Positions 8,174 through 14,440 of a DNA stretch of 17,253 nt are shown here, piece after piece. The position numbers and the translations under genes are program-made. Position 1 is the first letter of the stretch. Every line of letters starts with the position of its first letter. Source of the stretch: GCA-2737595 sp037138535 (lineage in GTDB: Bacteria > Actinomycetota > Actinomycetes > Nanopelagicales > Nanopelagicaceae); the NCBI GenBank assembly GCA_037138535.1, contig JBAXIG010000033.1, forward strand, positions 1 to 17,253, given 5' to 3'. Under the pieces are notes generated by a model. The model did no database searches, was not told the origin of the DNA, and saw nothing but the letters and a program-made list of their open reading frames with translations.

Positions 8174-10162
8174 GTGACCCCAGATGAGATCCTGGCTGCT
8201 CTCGATGAGCAGCAACGCGAGGTAGCCCTTGCCCAAGGACCTGTGGTGGTTTATGCGGGTGCGGGTAGCGGCAAGACGCGCGCCATCACACACCGCATTG
8301 CCTATCGTGCGTTGGCTGGCACTCTGCGCCCCGAGCAAACACTGGCGCTCACCTTCACTGCTCGGGCGGCGGGTGAGATGCGGTCACGGCTGCGCACTCT
8401 CGGGGTAGAGGGCGTGCAGGCTCGTACCTTCCATGCTGCCGCGCTGCGCCAACTGACCTACTTCTGGCCTAAGCACACACGCACCGAATTACCCCGCCTC
8501 TCACCAAGTAAGGCTCGCCACCTCAGTGTTGCGCTTCGGCGCAATGGTCTTCGGGATGCGCCTGCTGTTCTCCAAGATGTGGCTTCTGAAATTGAATGGG
8601 CCAAAGTCAATCAAGTTTCACATGATGATTACATCTTGCGCGCGAAGGACCGTACCGTCCGCAGCGACTTGGGCGCCGATGTTATCCAACAACTTTATGC
8701 AGATTACGATGAAATCAAAACTAATGATGGAGCGATGGATTTCGAAGATGTATTGCTCTTGGCGAAAGCGCTGCTCGAAGAGGCTCCCGCCCTCCTTAAC
8801 GAACTTCGGGCGCAGTATCGATCTTTCGTGGTGGATGAGTATCAAGATATTTCAGCCATCCAGCAGCAGTTGCTAGATATTTGGATTGGCGACGGCGATG
8901 ATATCTGCGCTGTGGGCGATATCAATCAAACGATTTATTCTTTCGCAGGGGCCGATCCTAAGTTCTTCATGGATTTCCCGAAGAAGTTTCCGCAGGCGCT
9001 CTTACTCCGACTCTCCACTAATTACCGATCAACTCCGGAGATAGTGCACTTGGCAAACCAAATCAATAAGCGCTCCGGGTCGGCATTGGAATTACATGCT
9101 GTTCGCCCGAAGGGAAGCGTGGTGCAGTACCAAGAGTTTGCAGATGAAGAGGATGAGGCAAGTGGCGTAGCTGACCGAATAAAGGTGCTCACTAGTTCTG
9201 GGGTGGCACTTGATCAGATCGCTGTCCTATACAGAACTAATGCGCAATCTGCCGCTCTAGAGAGCTCCTTTGCACGCACTGGAACCCCGTTCGCAGTTCG
9301 CAACGGTGAGGGGTTCTTTCATCACCCGAAAGTGCGCGAAGCACTTCGTTTACTGCGAGCAGCAAATCGGAGCGCCGGTGAGGGGGAAGTTCCTGATCGG
9401 GTTCGTGAAGTGCTCGAAGTCTTGGGATGGCGCCACGAAACTCCACCCGACGCACTAGGTGCGGGTCGGGATGAGTGGGAGATGCTCAATGCGCTCTATC
9501 GGATGAGTAGTAGTTTTGATGATTTCGATGCGCTCATTCAAGAATTAGAAGATCGCTCGCAACATTCCCACGCACCGCTTCGTAACGCGGTGACGTTGGC
9601 CTCCCTGCACTCGGTGAAAGGGATGGAGTGGGCTCATGTGTTCCTCGTGGGTGCCAATGAAGGATTAATTCCGATCTCCTTAGCCAAGGAGCCTGCGCAG
9701 ATCGAAGAAGAGCGTCGACTCTTCTATGTGGGAATTACTCGCGCGAAAGAGAGTCTCACGATCTCGTGGGGTAACCGCTCCCGTCAAAGCTCACGCTTTC
9801 TTCGAGAAATAGGCATCGGTGGGGAGATAAAGAGCGCCTCAAGCGCCTCGCTGGCACTCTGCAAGTCATGCGGCAAACCACTCAAGAATGGTGTGGAACG
9901 TAAACGAGCCAGATGTAGCGAATGTCCACTCGATGTAAATGAAGAATTATTCGAAGCTCTGCGGGCGTGGCGTTATGACCGGGCAAAGATTGCTGACGTA
10001 CCTGCGTTCGTCATCTTTACAGATGCCACGTTAGAAGCGATTGCCGCACTCCGACCCAAAAATAATCAAGAACTTTTAACTATCTCTGGAATCGGAGCAC
10101 GCAAACTCGAGGATTATGGCGTTGAAGTGCTCGCCATCGTCGCGCTCAACGGTGTCAGTTAG
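8174..10162 (+). CDS. uvrD2: UvrD2-type superfamily 1 DNA helicase with HRDC domain
   Basis: A 662-residue helicase of the actinobacterial UvrD2 class. Motor motifs: Walker A AGAGSGKT (28-35), DEYQD at 221-225, GDINQTIYSFAGAD, STNYRST, SLHSVKGMEW, and TRAK with R523. After the motor is a tetracysteine motif, C563-x2-C566 and C581-x2-C584, then a C-terminal HRDC domain ending near VALNG. This motor, C4 and HRDC order distinguishes UvrD2 from UvrD1/PcrA. It translocates 3'-5' on ssDNA in repair; the M. tuberculosis homologue is reported to be important for growth. It starts with GTG at 8174, preceded by GGAAGGATAGG. The stop overlaps the convergent whiB7 stop by four bases, with no terminator between them. 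Confidence 0.92.
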   Translation: MTPDEILAALDEQQREVALAQGPVVVYAGAGSGKTRAITHRIAYRALAGTLRPEQTLALTFTARAAGEMRSRLRTLGVEGVQARTFHAAALRQLTYFWPKHTRTELPRLSPSKARHLSVALRRNGLRDAPAVLQDVASEIEWAKVNQVSHDDYILRAKDRTVRSDLGADVIQQLYADYDEIKTNDGAMDFEDVLLLAKALLEEAPALLNELRAQYRSFVVDEYQDISAIQQQLLDIWIGDGDDICAVGDINQTIYSFAGADPKFFMDFPKKFPQALLLRLSTNYRSTPEIVHLANQINKRSGSALELHAVRPKGSVVQYQEFADEEDEASGVADRIKVLTSSGVALDQIAVLYRTNAQSAALESSFARTGTPFAVRNGEGFFHHPKVREALRLLRAANRSAGEGEVPDRVREVLEVLGWRHETPPDALGAGRDEWEMLNALYRMSSSFDDFDALIQELEDRSQHSHAPLRNAVTLASLHSVKGMEWAHVFLVGANEGLIPISLAKEPAQIEEERRLFYVGITRAKESLTISWGNRSRQSSRFLREIGIGGEIKSASSASLALCKSCGKPLKNGVERKRARCSECPLDVNEELFEALRAWRYDRAKIADVPAFVIFTDATLEAIAALRPKNNQELLTISGIGARKLEDYGVEVLAIVALNGVS

Positions 10163-10473
10163 GCAGCTGCCGGATTCAAACGAGGTCGTCCCGGCATTCG
10201 CTTGCTCGCCACTATGACGCCTCGATCAAAAATCTCCCCGCCCCAAACGCCACACGGCTCTGAGCGCGAGATGGCGCCGGAGAGACACTCCGCTTTGAGG
10301 GGACAAGGTCCGCAGATCGCTTTGGCCATTTCCAACTCTGATTGATGATCGGAGAAGTAGATATCCGGATCGGTAGTGTGGCAGGGCAGTGAAAAGTCAT
10401 AGGTAAAGACTGGTGCCTCCATCGTTTCGTCAGCCCAGCCAGGAACCAACAAAGGGTTCAAAATAACGCTCAT
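10159..10473 (-). CDS. whiB7: WhiB7 antibiotic-responsive transcription factor
   Basis: A 104-residue WhiB-family iron-sulfur regulator. The cluster ligands are C31, C54, C57 and C63. The sigma-binding turn GVWGGEIFDRG follows, and the C-terminus carries an AT-hook-like PGRPR. The GVWGGEIFDRG stretch, the AT-hook and the position beside uvrD2 identify WhiB7 (WblC), which with the primary sigma factor activates intrinsic resistance genes and itself. Two departures from the usual sequence are EPC in place of EPW (residue 74) and a proline where the AT-hook normally has its first arginine. I chose the ATG at 10473 (MSVILNP, close to the known MSVLTVP) because GGAGAGG lies 8 nt upstream. The in-frame start at 10506 would fall beside the terminator U-tract. 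Confidence 0.92.
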   Translation of the reverse strand: MSVILNPLLVPGWADETMEAPVFTYDFSLPCHTTDPDIYFSDHQSELEMAKAICGPCPLKAECLSGAISRSEPCGVWGGEIFDRGVIVASKRMPGRPRLNPAAA

Positions 10474-10506
10474 CACGACCGCCTCTCCGCTCCGGTAGGA
10501 GCACAT

Positions 10507-10542
10507 AAAAAAAGGGCCCCGGATCTTTTAGATCCGCGGCCC
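10507..10542 (-). terminator. Intrinsic terminator in the whiB7 leader (attenuator)
   Basis: On the reverse strand GGGCCGCGGATCT pairs with AGATCCGGGGCCC around an AAA loop (hairpin 10514-10542). The stem is about 12 pairs with one G-G mismatch, and seven T residues follow at 10507-10513. It lies between the uORF stop and the whiB7 start, where premature termination would shut off whiB7. Confidence 0.88.
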
Positions 10543-10574
10543 GAGTTGTTGGTGGAACTTACTCAGTAGGCGGA
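10533..10574 (-). promoter_or_regulatory. Predicted antiterminator of the whiB7 leader
   Basis: Reverse-strand UCCGC (10574-10570, inside the last uORF codons) can pair with GCGGA (10537-10533), which is part of the 5' arm of the terminator. The enclosed loop has its own stem GAGU/ACUC (10564-10561 with 10546-10543) plus GUU/AAC. This fold and the terminator are mutually exclusive. A ribosome at the uORF stop codon would cover the 5' arm and favour termination; a ribosome held earlier would leave it free. The pairing is visible; the mechanism is inferred from known whiB7/wblC control. Confidence 0.55.
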
Positions 10575-10642
10575 ATCATGGCATACCAAAATGCCGTCTT
10601 CGCTGTATGCGAGACGGTGACGTAGTGGTACGTAAAAGCCAT
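10559..10642 (-). CDS. Upstream ORF (27-residue leader peptide) of whiB7
   Basis: A short ORF of 27 codons with ATG at 10642 and TAA at 10561-10559, preceded by a perfect AAGGAGG about 6 nt upstream, a better ribosome binding site than that of whiB7. The peptide begins MAFTYHY, has the aromatic run FWY at 18-20 and Pro-Pro at 24-25, and ends PPTE. The stop codon lies 16 nt before the terminator hairpin. Actinobacterial whiB7/wblC genes are known to be controlled by a translated uORF coupled to transcription termination. The role is therefore as a sensor of ribosome inhibition, with the peptide itself perhaps of secondary importance. Too short for routine gene calling. Confidence 0.82.
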   Translation of the reverse strand: MAFTYHYVTVSHTAKTAFWYAMIPPTE

Positions 10643-10662
10643 GGATCCTCCTTCTGAACTCC

Positions 10663-10692
10663 AGGGTAGAGGGCGGAGAGCCTTCGGGGCAA
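10663..10692 (-). promoter_or_regulatory. whiB7 promoter
   Basis: The reverse strand shows TTGCCC (10692-10687), an 18-nt spacer and TACCCT (10668-10663). The predicted start of transcription is near 10656, just before the uORF ribosome binding site. Immediately upstream of the -35 is the AT-rich GATTAATTCAT, which contains the TAA stop codon of the ABC1 gene. WhiB7 is known to bind AT-rich DNA just upstream of the -35 of its target promoters, so autoregulation is plausible. Confidence 0.6.
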
Positions 10693-10697
10693 ATGAA

Positions 10698-12017
10698 TTA
10701 ATCTCTGTCACGGGCGGCCACGGGGAGCCACGGGGCAGCTTCCGCGAGAAAGGGCCCTTCAGCCTCGAGCTGGCAGAGGATGCCGGTGGTGCCGAGCGTC
10801 ACTCGGTGAATGAGCAGGAATTCGGCGGGCAAGTTGAGCTGGAGGCCAATTTTGGCAGTGGGGTTTCGTGGATCCCCGACCCGAATCGATTGATCACGGA
10901 GCCAGGCTCGTGAATAGCGGAACTTCTCCACTCGAAGCGGCTCAACGAGCGGTAGCAAGAGATCTAACAGTGCGTCGGGATCTACTTCGATACCTGGCCG
11001 CACAAAGCCATCTTCCTTGAGACCTTCGTAGAGGAGTTGGGCATCCCCATCTAACGCGTGGCGAAGCAAGCGCTTCATCGGTTCGGGGAAGCCACCGGGA
11101 AGTCGATTGACGGCGCCGAAATCCAGCACACCAAGTCGACCATCGTCGAGTAAGCGAAAGTTTCCAGGATGTGGATCGGCGTGGAGTAATCCGGCGCGCT
11201 CAGGCGAAGAGAAGTGGAATCGGGCAATCATCATGCCAGCGCGATTTCGTTGGGCTCGCGTTCCTTTGGAAATAATTTTAGAGAGCGGTGTGCCATCCAT
11301 CCAGGTGGAGACCAGGGTTTGTGGCGACGCAAAGAGCACGTCCGGGATAGCAATGTCTGGATCCCCAGCAAAAATCTTGGCGTAGTGGCGTTGTGCTTCA
11401 GCTTCGTATTCGTAGTCGACTTCTTCGACAATGCGAAGACGTAACTCGTCGAGTAAAGGCTTCATTTCAAGACCTGGCATGAAGAGCGCAAATACTTTGG
11501 CAAAACGTTGAATCTGGTTGAGATCAGAAACGAGCGCTTCGGCAGCACCTGGATATTGCACCTTCACGGCAACTTCGCGTCCATCTTTCCAAATAGCTTT
11601 ATGAACTTGGCCAATTGAAGCTGACGCAGCTGGCTTATCATCGAAAGAGAGAAACTTGGAGCGCCACTTCACTCCCATCTGTTCCTTCATCACTTGATGA
11701 ACCGCCTTTGCTGGCAGCGGCGGAGCGGCTTCTTGTAATTTAGTGAGGGTGGCGCGGTAAGGAGCGGCAAGTTCTTCGGGAAGAGCAGCTTCAAAGACGC
11801 TCAATGCTTGGCCAAATTTCATGGCGCCGCCTTTGAGTTCCCCGAGCACTTTGAAAACTTGTTCTGCTGTTTTCACTTGGATTTGCGCCAGCACAAGATC
11901 GGCGGATTGTCCGAAGACCCGTTTTCCAATTCCTAATGCAGTGCGTCCAGCGATCCCCATCGGAAGAGATGCGAGTTTGGCCCCGCGGGCAAAAGTACTC
12001 TTTGGGATTTCGCTCAT
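10698..12017 (-). CDS. ABC1/AarF/UbiB-family atypical protein kinase-like protein
   Basis: A 439-residue member of the ABC1/ADCK/UbiB family of atypical kinase-like proteins. Family signatures are KFGQ at 67-70, the alanine-rich loop PAASASIGQVH (129-139), the lysine of VAVKV (152), EEVDYEYEA, HADPHPGN at 279-286 and the metal-binding DFG at 299-301. UbiB homologues act in isoprenoid-lipid biology or as ATPases; the actinobacterial substrate is unknown. I see no transmembrane segments at the C-terminus. The ATG at 12017 lacks a strong ribosome binding site. The stop codon lies inside the AT-rich element in front of the whiB7 promoter, and both genes are on the same strand. M. tuberculosis has a homologue beside whiB7 (Rv3197). 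Confidence 0.9.
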   Translation of the reverse strand: MSEIPKSTFARGAKLASLPMGIAGRTALGIGKRVFGQSADLVLAQIQVKTAEQVFKVLGELKGGAMKFGQALSVFEAALPEELAAPYRATLTKLQEAAPPLPAKAVHQVMKEQMGVKWRSKFLSFDDKPAASASIGQVHKAIWKDGREVAVKVQYPGAAEALVSDLNQIQRFAKVFALFMPGLEMKPLLDELRLRIVEEVDYEYEAEAQRHYAKIFAGDPDIAIPDVLFASPQTLVSTWMDGTPLSKIISKGTRAQRNRAGMMIARFHFSSPERAGLLHADPHPGNFRLLDDGRLGVLDFGAVNRLPGGFPEPMKRLLRHALDGDAQLLYEGLKEDGFVRPGIEVDPDALLDLLLPLVEPLRVEKFRYSRAWLRDQSIRVGDPRNPTAKIGLQLNLPAEFLLIHRVTLGTTGILCQLEAEGPFLAEAAPWLPVAARDRD

Positions 12018-12065
12018 TACCGCATTCTTTCGCGAAGCAAGTAAAGGCGCGACTTATAGCCCGCA

Positions 12066-12110
12066 GGTGTGTCAGTTCTCAGTGTGTTAATTCCCAGTGT
12101 GTTGGCTCCA
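12066..12110. repeat. Short 15-bp tandem direct repeat
   Basis: CAGTGTGTT occurs at 12080-12088 and 12095-12103, a 15-base period with similar flanks (TTC before each). A third, weaker copy (GTGTGTC) lies near 12067-12073. It spans the 3' end and stop codon of the ThiF-like gene. It may be replication slippage; no function is evident. Confidence 0.5.
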
Positions 12111-13001
12111 GGTACAGCCACATCGGGGGTGTGGTGTGAAAGAGCGACTCGAGACGTCAAGATTTGACGCGATGGTGAGTACCGTGTTGGCCAGGGGGTG
12201 GGGCGTACTGCCTGCCCTCAAGAATTCTTGAATGGCTAAGGCATGAAGGCTAGCGGCCAATTGTGCTAACGGCAGCGGTGCCAGTTCGCTCATTTGTGCG
12301 AGATAGAGACCTCTTTCTATGGCATCTGCATGTGCGTCGTTATCACGTATCCGTAAGCGTTGGCAGCGTAAACATCCGGTACGCCCCGGAAGGACCAGAG
12401 GTCCTAAAGTGATTGCTCTTCCCAAGGTGGCGCTCACCAAGTGCGGGCGACCCGTGCGCATTGCCTCCGCCTCTACTTCTGGGGGAAATGCTTGTGTCGA
12501 GACGAAAAGTTCAGCGTCTTGCGCGCTGGGTGCAGTGTGTGGAGTCGAGCGAGAGAGAAAGACGATCTCTTGAATCTTTTCTGTTACCGCAGTCGAGAAC
12601 GGTTTACCCACTTCCGCGGGAGTGAGCAAGGCTCCTCCCGAGTCGGCCAATGTGACGGGTCTGCGATCCATCAACACTAAATCTTTAACGCCGCACAGAT
12701 ATAAATTGAGTGCCAGGAGTTGAGCGCTGCGGTCTGATCCATAGATTGCGACTACTCCTGCCTCTGGTTTTAGGTGTGCGAGATATCCGAGATCATTGAG
12801 ACGAGTGAGTAGGGCAGTGACAGTTGGAATGGGCAGATCGAGAGAGAGCGCGATCTCGCCCTCATCTCGACGCCCGTTAATGAGTGGAATGGCGGCCGCG
12901 GCCTCTCCAGTGATGAGAGTGCCGTGCACGCCATCTCCGACGTATTGTCCGTCGCGAAGGGGCGCATAGAAAGTTCCGGGAGCAAAGCGAGGATGGGCCA
13001 T
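12087..13001 (-). CDS. ThiF/TOMM cyclodehydratase-like protein (Rv3196-type)
   Basis: A 304-residue protein resembling the ThiF-like or 'TOMM leader-binding' proteins that sit next to ABC1 genes in actinobacteria. An N-terminal part (LPIPTVTALLTRLNDLGYL) looks like a small winged helix. The middle has an E1-like layout (VKDLVLMDRRPVTLADSGG, then TPAEVGKP), but the nucleotide-binding loop is degenerate: YGSDRSA at 87-93 instead of G-x-G-x-x-G. The C-terminal half keeps the family marks GCLRC (C210, C213) and HPRCGC (C294, C296), a likely zinc site. No precursor peptide or other RiPP gene is visible, so a RiPP role is not supported. I chose the ATG at 13001 (MAHPRFAPG) over the GTG at 13049, because CATACT stands 7 nt upstream as a leaderless -10. 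Confidence 0.7.
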   Translation of the reverse strand: MAHPRFAPGTFYAPLRDGQYVGDGVHGTLITGEAAAAIPLINGRRDEGEIALSLDLPIPTVTALLTRLNDLGYLAHLKPEAGVVAIYGSDRSAQLLALNLYLCGVKDLVLMDRRPVTLADSGGALLTPAEVGKPFSTAVTEKIQEIVFLSRSTPHTAPSAQDAELFVSTQAFPPEVEAEAMRTGRPHLVSATLGRAITLGPLVLPGRTGCLRCQRLRIRDNDAHADAIERGLYLAQMSELAPLPLAQLAASLHALAIQEFLRAGSTPHPLANTVLTIASNLDVSSRSFTPHPRCGCTWSQHTGN

Positions 13002-13120
13002 AGCGGCGAGTATGCAGATTAAGCAGCGTGAAGGAGCGCGGCTTCCCACAAGGAGGATCTTGCTGGCAGTGCTGGATAGCCCCGGGTCAGATATGCGTGA
13101 CGCAGAAGTAAACGAAAAGC

Positions 13121-13153
13121 AAAAGAGGCGCCGACTCTGTCGGCGCCTCTTTT
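13121..13153 (-). terminator. Strong intrinsic terminator after the DUF5679 gene
   Basis: A perfect 15-bp inverted repeat, AAAAGAGGCGCCGAC and GTCGGCGCCTCTTTT, separated by a 3-nt loop. The A-run and T-run at the two ends make it usable from both strands. On the reverse strand it begins 14 nt after the zinc-ribbon stop codon, its most likely client, and isolates that gene from the ThiF-like gene. Confidence 0.92.
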
Positions 13154-13166
13154 GGAAGTGTGTTCG

Positions 13167-13325
13167 TTATGCCTTGCCGAGAATGCGATTGAGCGTGGTG
13201 CCGCATACGCTGCACTTGCCCTTGGCCATCCTGCGACCTGACTCGGAGACAACCACGTGACCTTCGAAGTCACGCTTCTCCTTGCACTTGACGCAGTATG
13301 CATCGCCCTTGTAAGTCTCTGTCAT
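13167..13325 (-). CDS. Small zinc-ribbon protein, DUF5679 type
   Basis: A 52-residue protein with two CxxC knuckles (C11/C14 and C38/C41), typical of the small DUF5679 zinc ribbons common in actinobacteria. The core reads YCVKCKEKR and GKCSVCG. The function of the family is unknown; many small zinc ribbons bind nucleic acid or translation components, but that is only a guess here. The ATG at 13325 has an excellent GGGAGG 7 nt upstream, so the 63-residue version starting at 13358 is rejected. A TATGGT box at 13359-13354 is a possible -10. A strong hairpin terminator follows, so it is probably a single-gene transcript. Confidence 0.85.
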   Translation of the reverse strand: MTETYKGDAYCVKCKEKRDFEGHVVVSESGRRMAKGKCSVCGTTLNRILGKA

Positions 13326-13428
13326 AAGTTTCCTCCCGATCGATCTTGAGTTCACCATACCTGGCGCTCGGCTGAGCGTGAGGCAGCCTGGCGGCGATTC
13401 GTGGAGAAATCAGCGGCAAATGTCCGCT

Positions 13429-14001
13429 TTAGCTACTTTCTCCATCCCCGTGACCTGCCTGCCACCCCTCCAGATAGGCCTCGGCTCGGAGGCGCTCAGG
13501 GTAGCGATTCTCCAATTCATAGAAGGCGGGGTTATGCCCGGTTTCAATGAGATGGGCTAATTCGTGGACGAGTACGTAGTCGAGGACATACTCAGGCATG
13601 AGTCGTACACGATCTGAGATGCGAATTGAACCATCTTCGGGTGTACAGGATCCCCAACGCTCTCTCATATTGCTTACCCACCGAACGCTACGTGGAAGAG
13701 CTAAACCTTCGAAGTACTTTGCACCGAGAGCGAGTGAGCGCACTTCCAAATCTTCATCTGAAATTTTCTTCTTCAAATCATGCTTATTCATGCGCTCAAC
13801 CATCTCGCGCACGGCATCAGCTTCTTCGCGTTTGCTCAGGTTGGCCGGAATGGAGATCACTACATTTTCGCCTTCACGATGTGCCGAAATAGTGCGTTTG
13901 CGGCGAGTGCTTCGGCGCACTTCCACACCGCTGCCAAGACCCGGAATGGGTTGGAATGAGTCGTCATTATTCGCGTTCATTTGTGAACGAAATAATGGCA
14001 T
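13429..14001 (-). CDS. YgjP/SprT-like (DUF45, M48-related) zinc metallopeptidase
   Basis: A 190-residue protein of the YgjP-like metallopeptidase family. The zinc site is HELAH at 146-150 with a third ligand H156 (ETGHNPAFY). The diagnostic RERWGSC (residues 113-119) precedes it. E147 is the expected catalytic base. There is no signal peptide, so it should be cytoplasmic; the physiological substrate is unknown. The ATG at 14001 has TACGGT 6 nt upstream, fitting a leaderless start, and TTGACA lies 20 nt further up. The ATG at 13980 (MNANNDD) is a second possibility. The long open frame on the opposite strand here is a shadow. Confidence 0.87.
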   Translation of the reverse strand: MPLFRSQMNANNDDSFQPIPGLGSGVEVRRSTRRKRTISAHREGENVVISIPANLSKREEADAVREMVERMNKHDLKKKISDEDLEVRSLALGAKYFEGLALPRSVRWVSNMRERWGSCTPEDGSIRISDRVRLMPEYVLDYVLVHELAHLIETGHNPAFYELENRYPERLRAEAYLEGWQAGHGDGESS

Positions 14002-14007
14002 GTGCTT

Positions 14008-14039
14008 ACCGTATCGAACTCTTTTTCAAAAGCTGTCAA
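14008..14039 (-). promoter_or_regulatory. Probable promoter of the YgjP-like gene
   Basis: Reverse-strand TTGACA (14039-14034) and TACGGT (14013-14008), 6 nt before the ATG at 14001. The -35 is consensus, but the 20-nt spacer is longer than usual, so the -10 call is the firmer part. Confidence 0.45.
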
Positions 14040-14041
14040 CT

Positions 14042-14317
14042 CTGAACTTCGCCTTGAGAGATCAAGAGATTTCGTACGCGACTGATGGAGGGTTTATACA
14101 CAATGCGCCAGCCACGATATCCACCGGTGTGGGAAAGTCCCCAGGACGAATAAAGAGTAAAAAATCGAGCATTTACCCAGTTCGCAGCGTGAAAAGTGCG
14201 CAGAGTGCGAAATCACCGACTACTCGCTCTTGATGCAAGTTCGTTGCTATCCCCAGGTAATCAACAGGGCGGAGTGCGCCTGAGCGGCGAGCGTTGAGTA
14301 AGCCGAATCTTCATGTG
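14042..14317. other. Gene-poor intergenic stretch
   Basis: I find no convincing gene here on either strand. Contents are minor: TTATACACA at 14094-14102, which matches a DnaA-box consensus but stands alone; a 16-codon ORF from the ATG at 14103 (MRQPRYPPV) with GGAGGG about 11 nt before it; and a small inverted repeat, TTCGCA and TGCGAA, near 14180-14210. None is supported enough to call separately. Confidence 0.5.
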
Positions 14318-14346
14318 TTGACCAAGCACTTTTCTTTTCGTAGCGT
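14318..14346 (+). promoter_or_regulatory. Promoter of the candidate small RNA
   Basis: TTGACC at 14318-14323, a 17-nt spacer and TAGCGT at 14341-14346. This is the best-spaced sigma-A-like promoter I found in the window. The predicted first nucleotide is A14353, which sits directly at the base of the downstream closing stem. Confidence 0.65.
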
Positions 14347-14352
14347 TTGCAC

Positions 14353-14436
14353 ACCAAGCCTCCGGATAACCGGTCTGATGTCTGCAAGGGGAAGGCAGAG
14401 ATTAGAACGTGCGCCCCGGGGGCTTGGCTTTTATTT
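14353..14436 (+). ncRNA. Candidate small structured RNA, about 84 nt, unassigned
   Basis: A rod-like RNA is predicted. CCAAGCCUCCGG (14354-14365) pairs with CCGGGGGCUUGG (14416-14427) over 12 positions, one a U-G wobble. An internal loop of 8 and 9 nt follows. UCUGAU (14374-14379) then pairs with AUUAGA (14401-14406, one G-U), a G-G mismatch follows, and UCUGC (14381-14385) pairs with GCAGA (14395-14399). The 9-nt loop is AAGGGGAAG, which resembles a Shine-Dalgarno sequence. CUUUUAUUU follows the closing stem, so that stem doubles as a terminator. A well-spaced promoter begins transcription one base before the stem. It does not show the SRP, RNase P or tmRNA signatures I know. It ends a few bases before the stop of the convergent Nudix gene. 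Confidence 0.62.
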
Positions 14437-14440
14437 GGAT

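Noticed and set aside
8111..8338. An N-terminal extension of the mycoredoxin frame to 159 residues
   Set aside because: Much of it is antisense to the start of uvrD2. Mycoredoxins are about 80 residues, and the -10 element sits 6 nt before the internal ATG.
10641..10913. A 90-codon + strand frame across the whiB7 promoter
   Set aside because: It is antisense to the end of the ABC1 gene and the whiB7 leader, with no protein-family signal.
12087..13001. A RiPP (TOMM) biosynthetic cluster
   Set aside because: Only a ThiF-like protein with a degenerate nucleotide loop is present; there is no precursor peptide, dehydrogenase, YcaO protein or exporter nearby.
13598..14233. A 211-codon open frame on the + strand
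   Set aside because: It runs antisense to the clear YgjP-type metallopeptidase and has low-complexity Ser/Arg-rich content with no recognisable motif.
14353..14436. Assignment of the small RNA to SRP 4.5S RNA, RNase P RNA or tmRNA
   Set aside because: The conserved SRP apical sequence (GGAAGCAGC-like), the RNase P GAGGAAAGTCC-type core and any tmRNA tag ORF or tRNA-like end are all missing.
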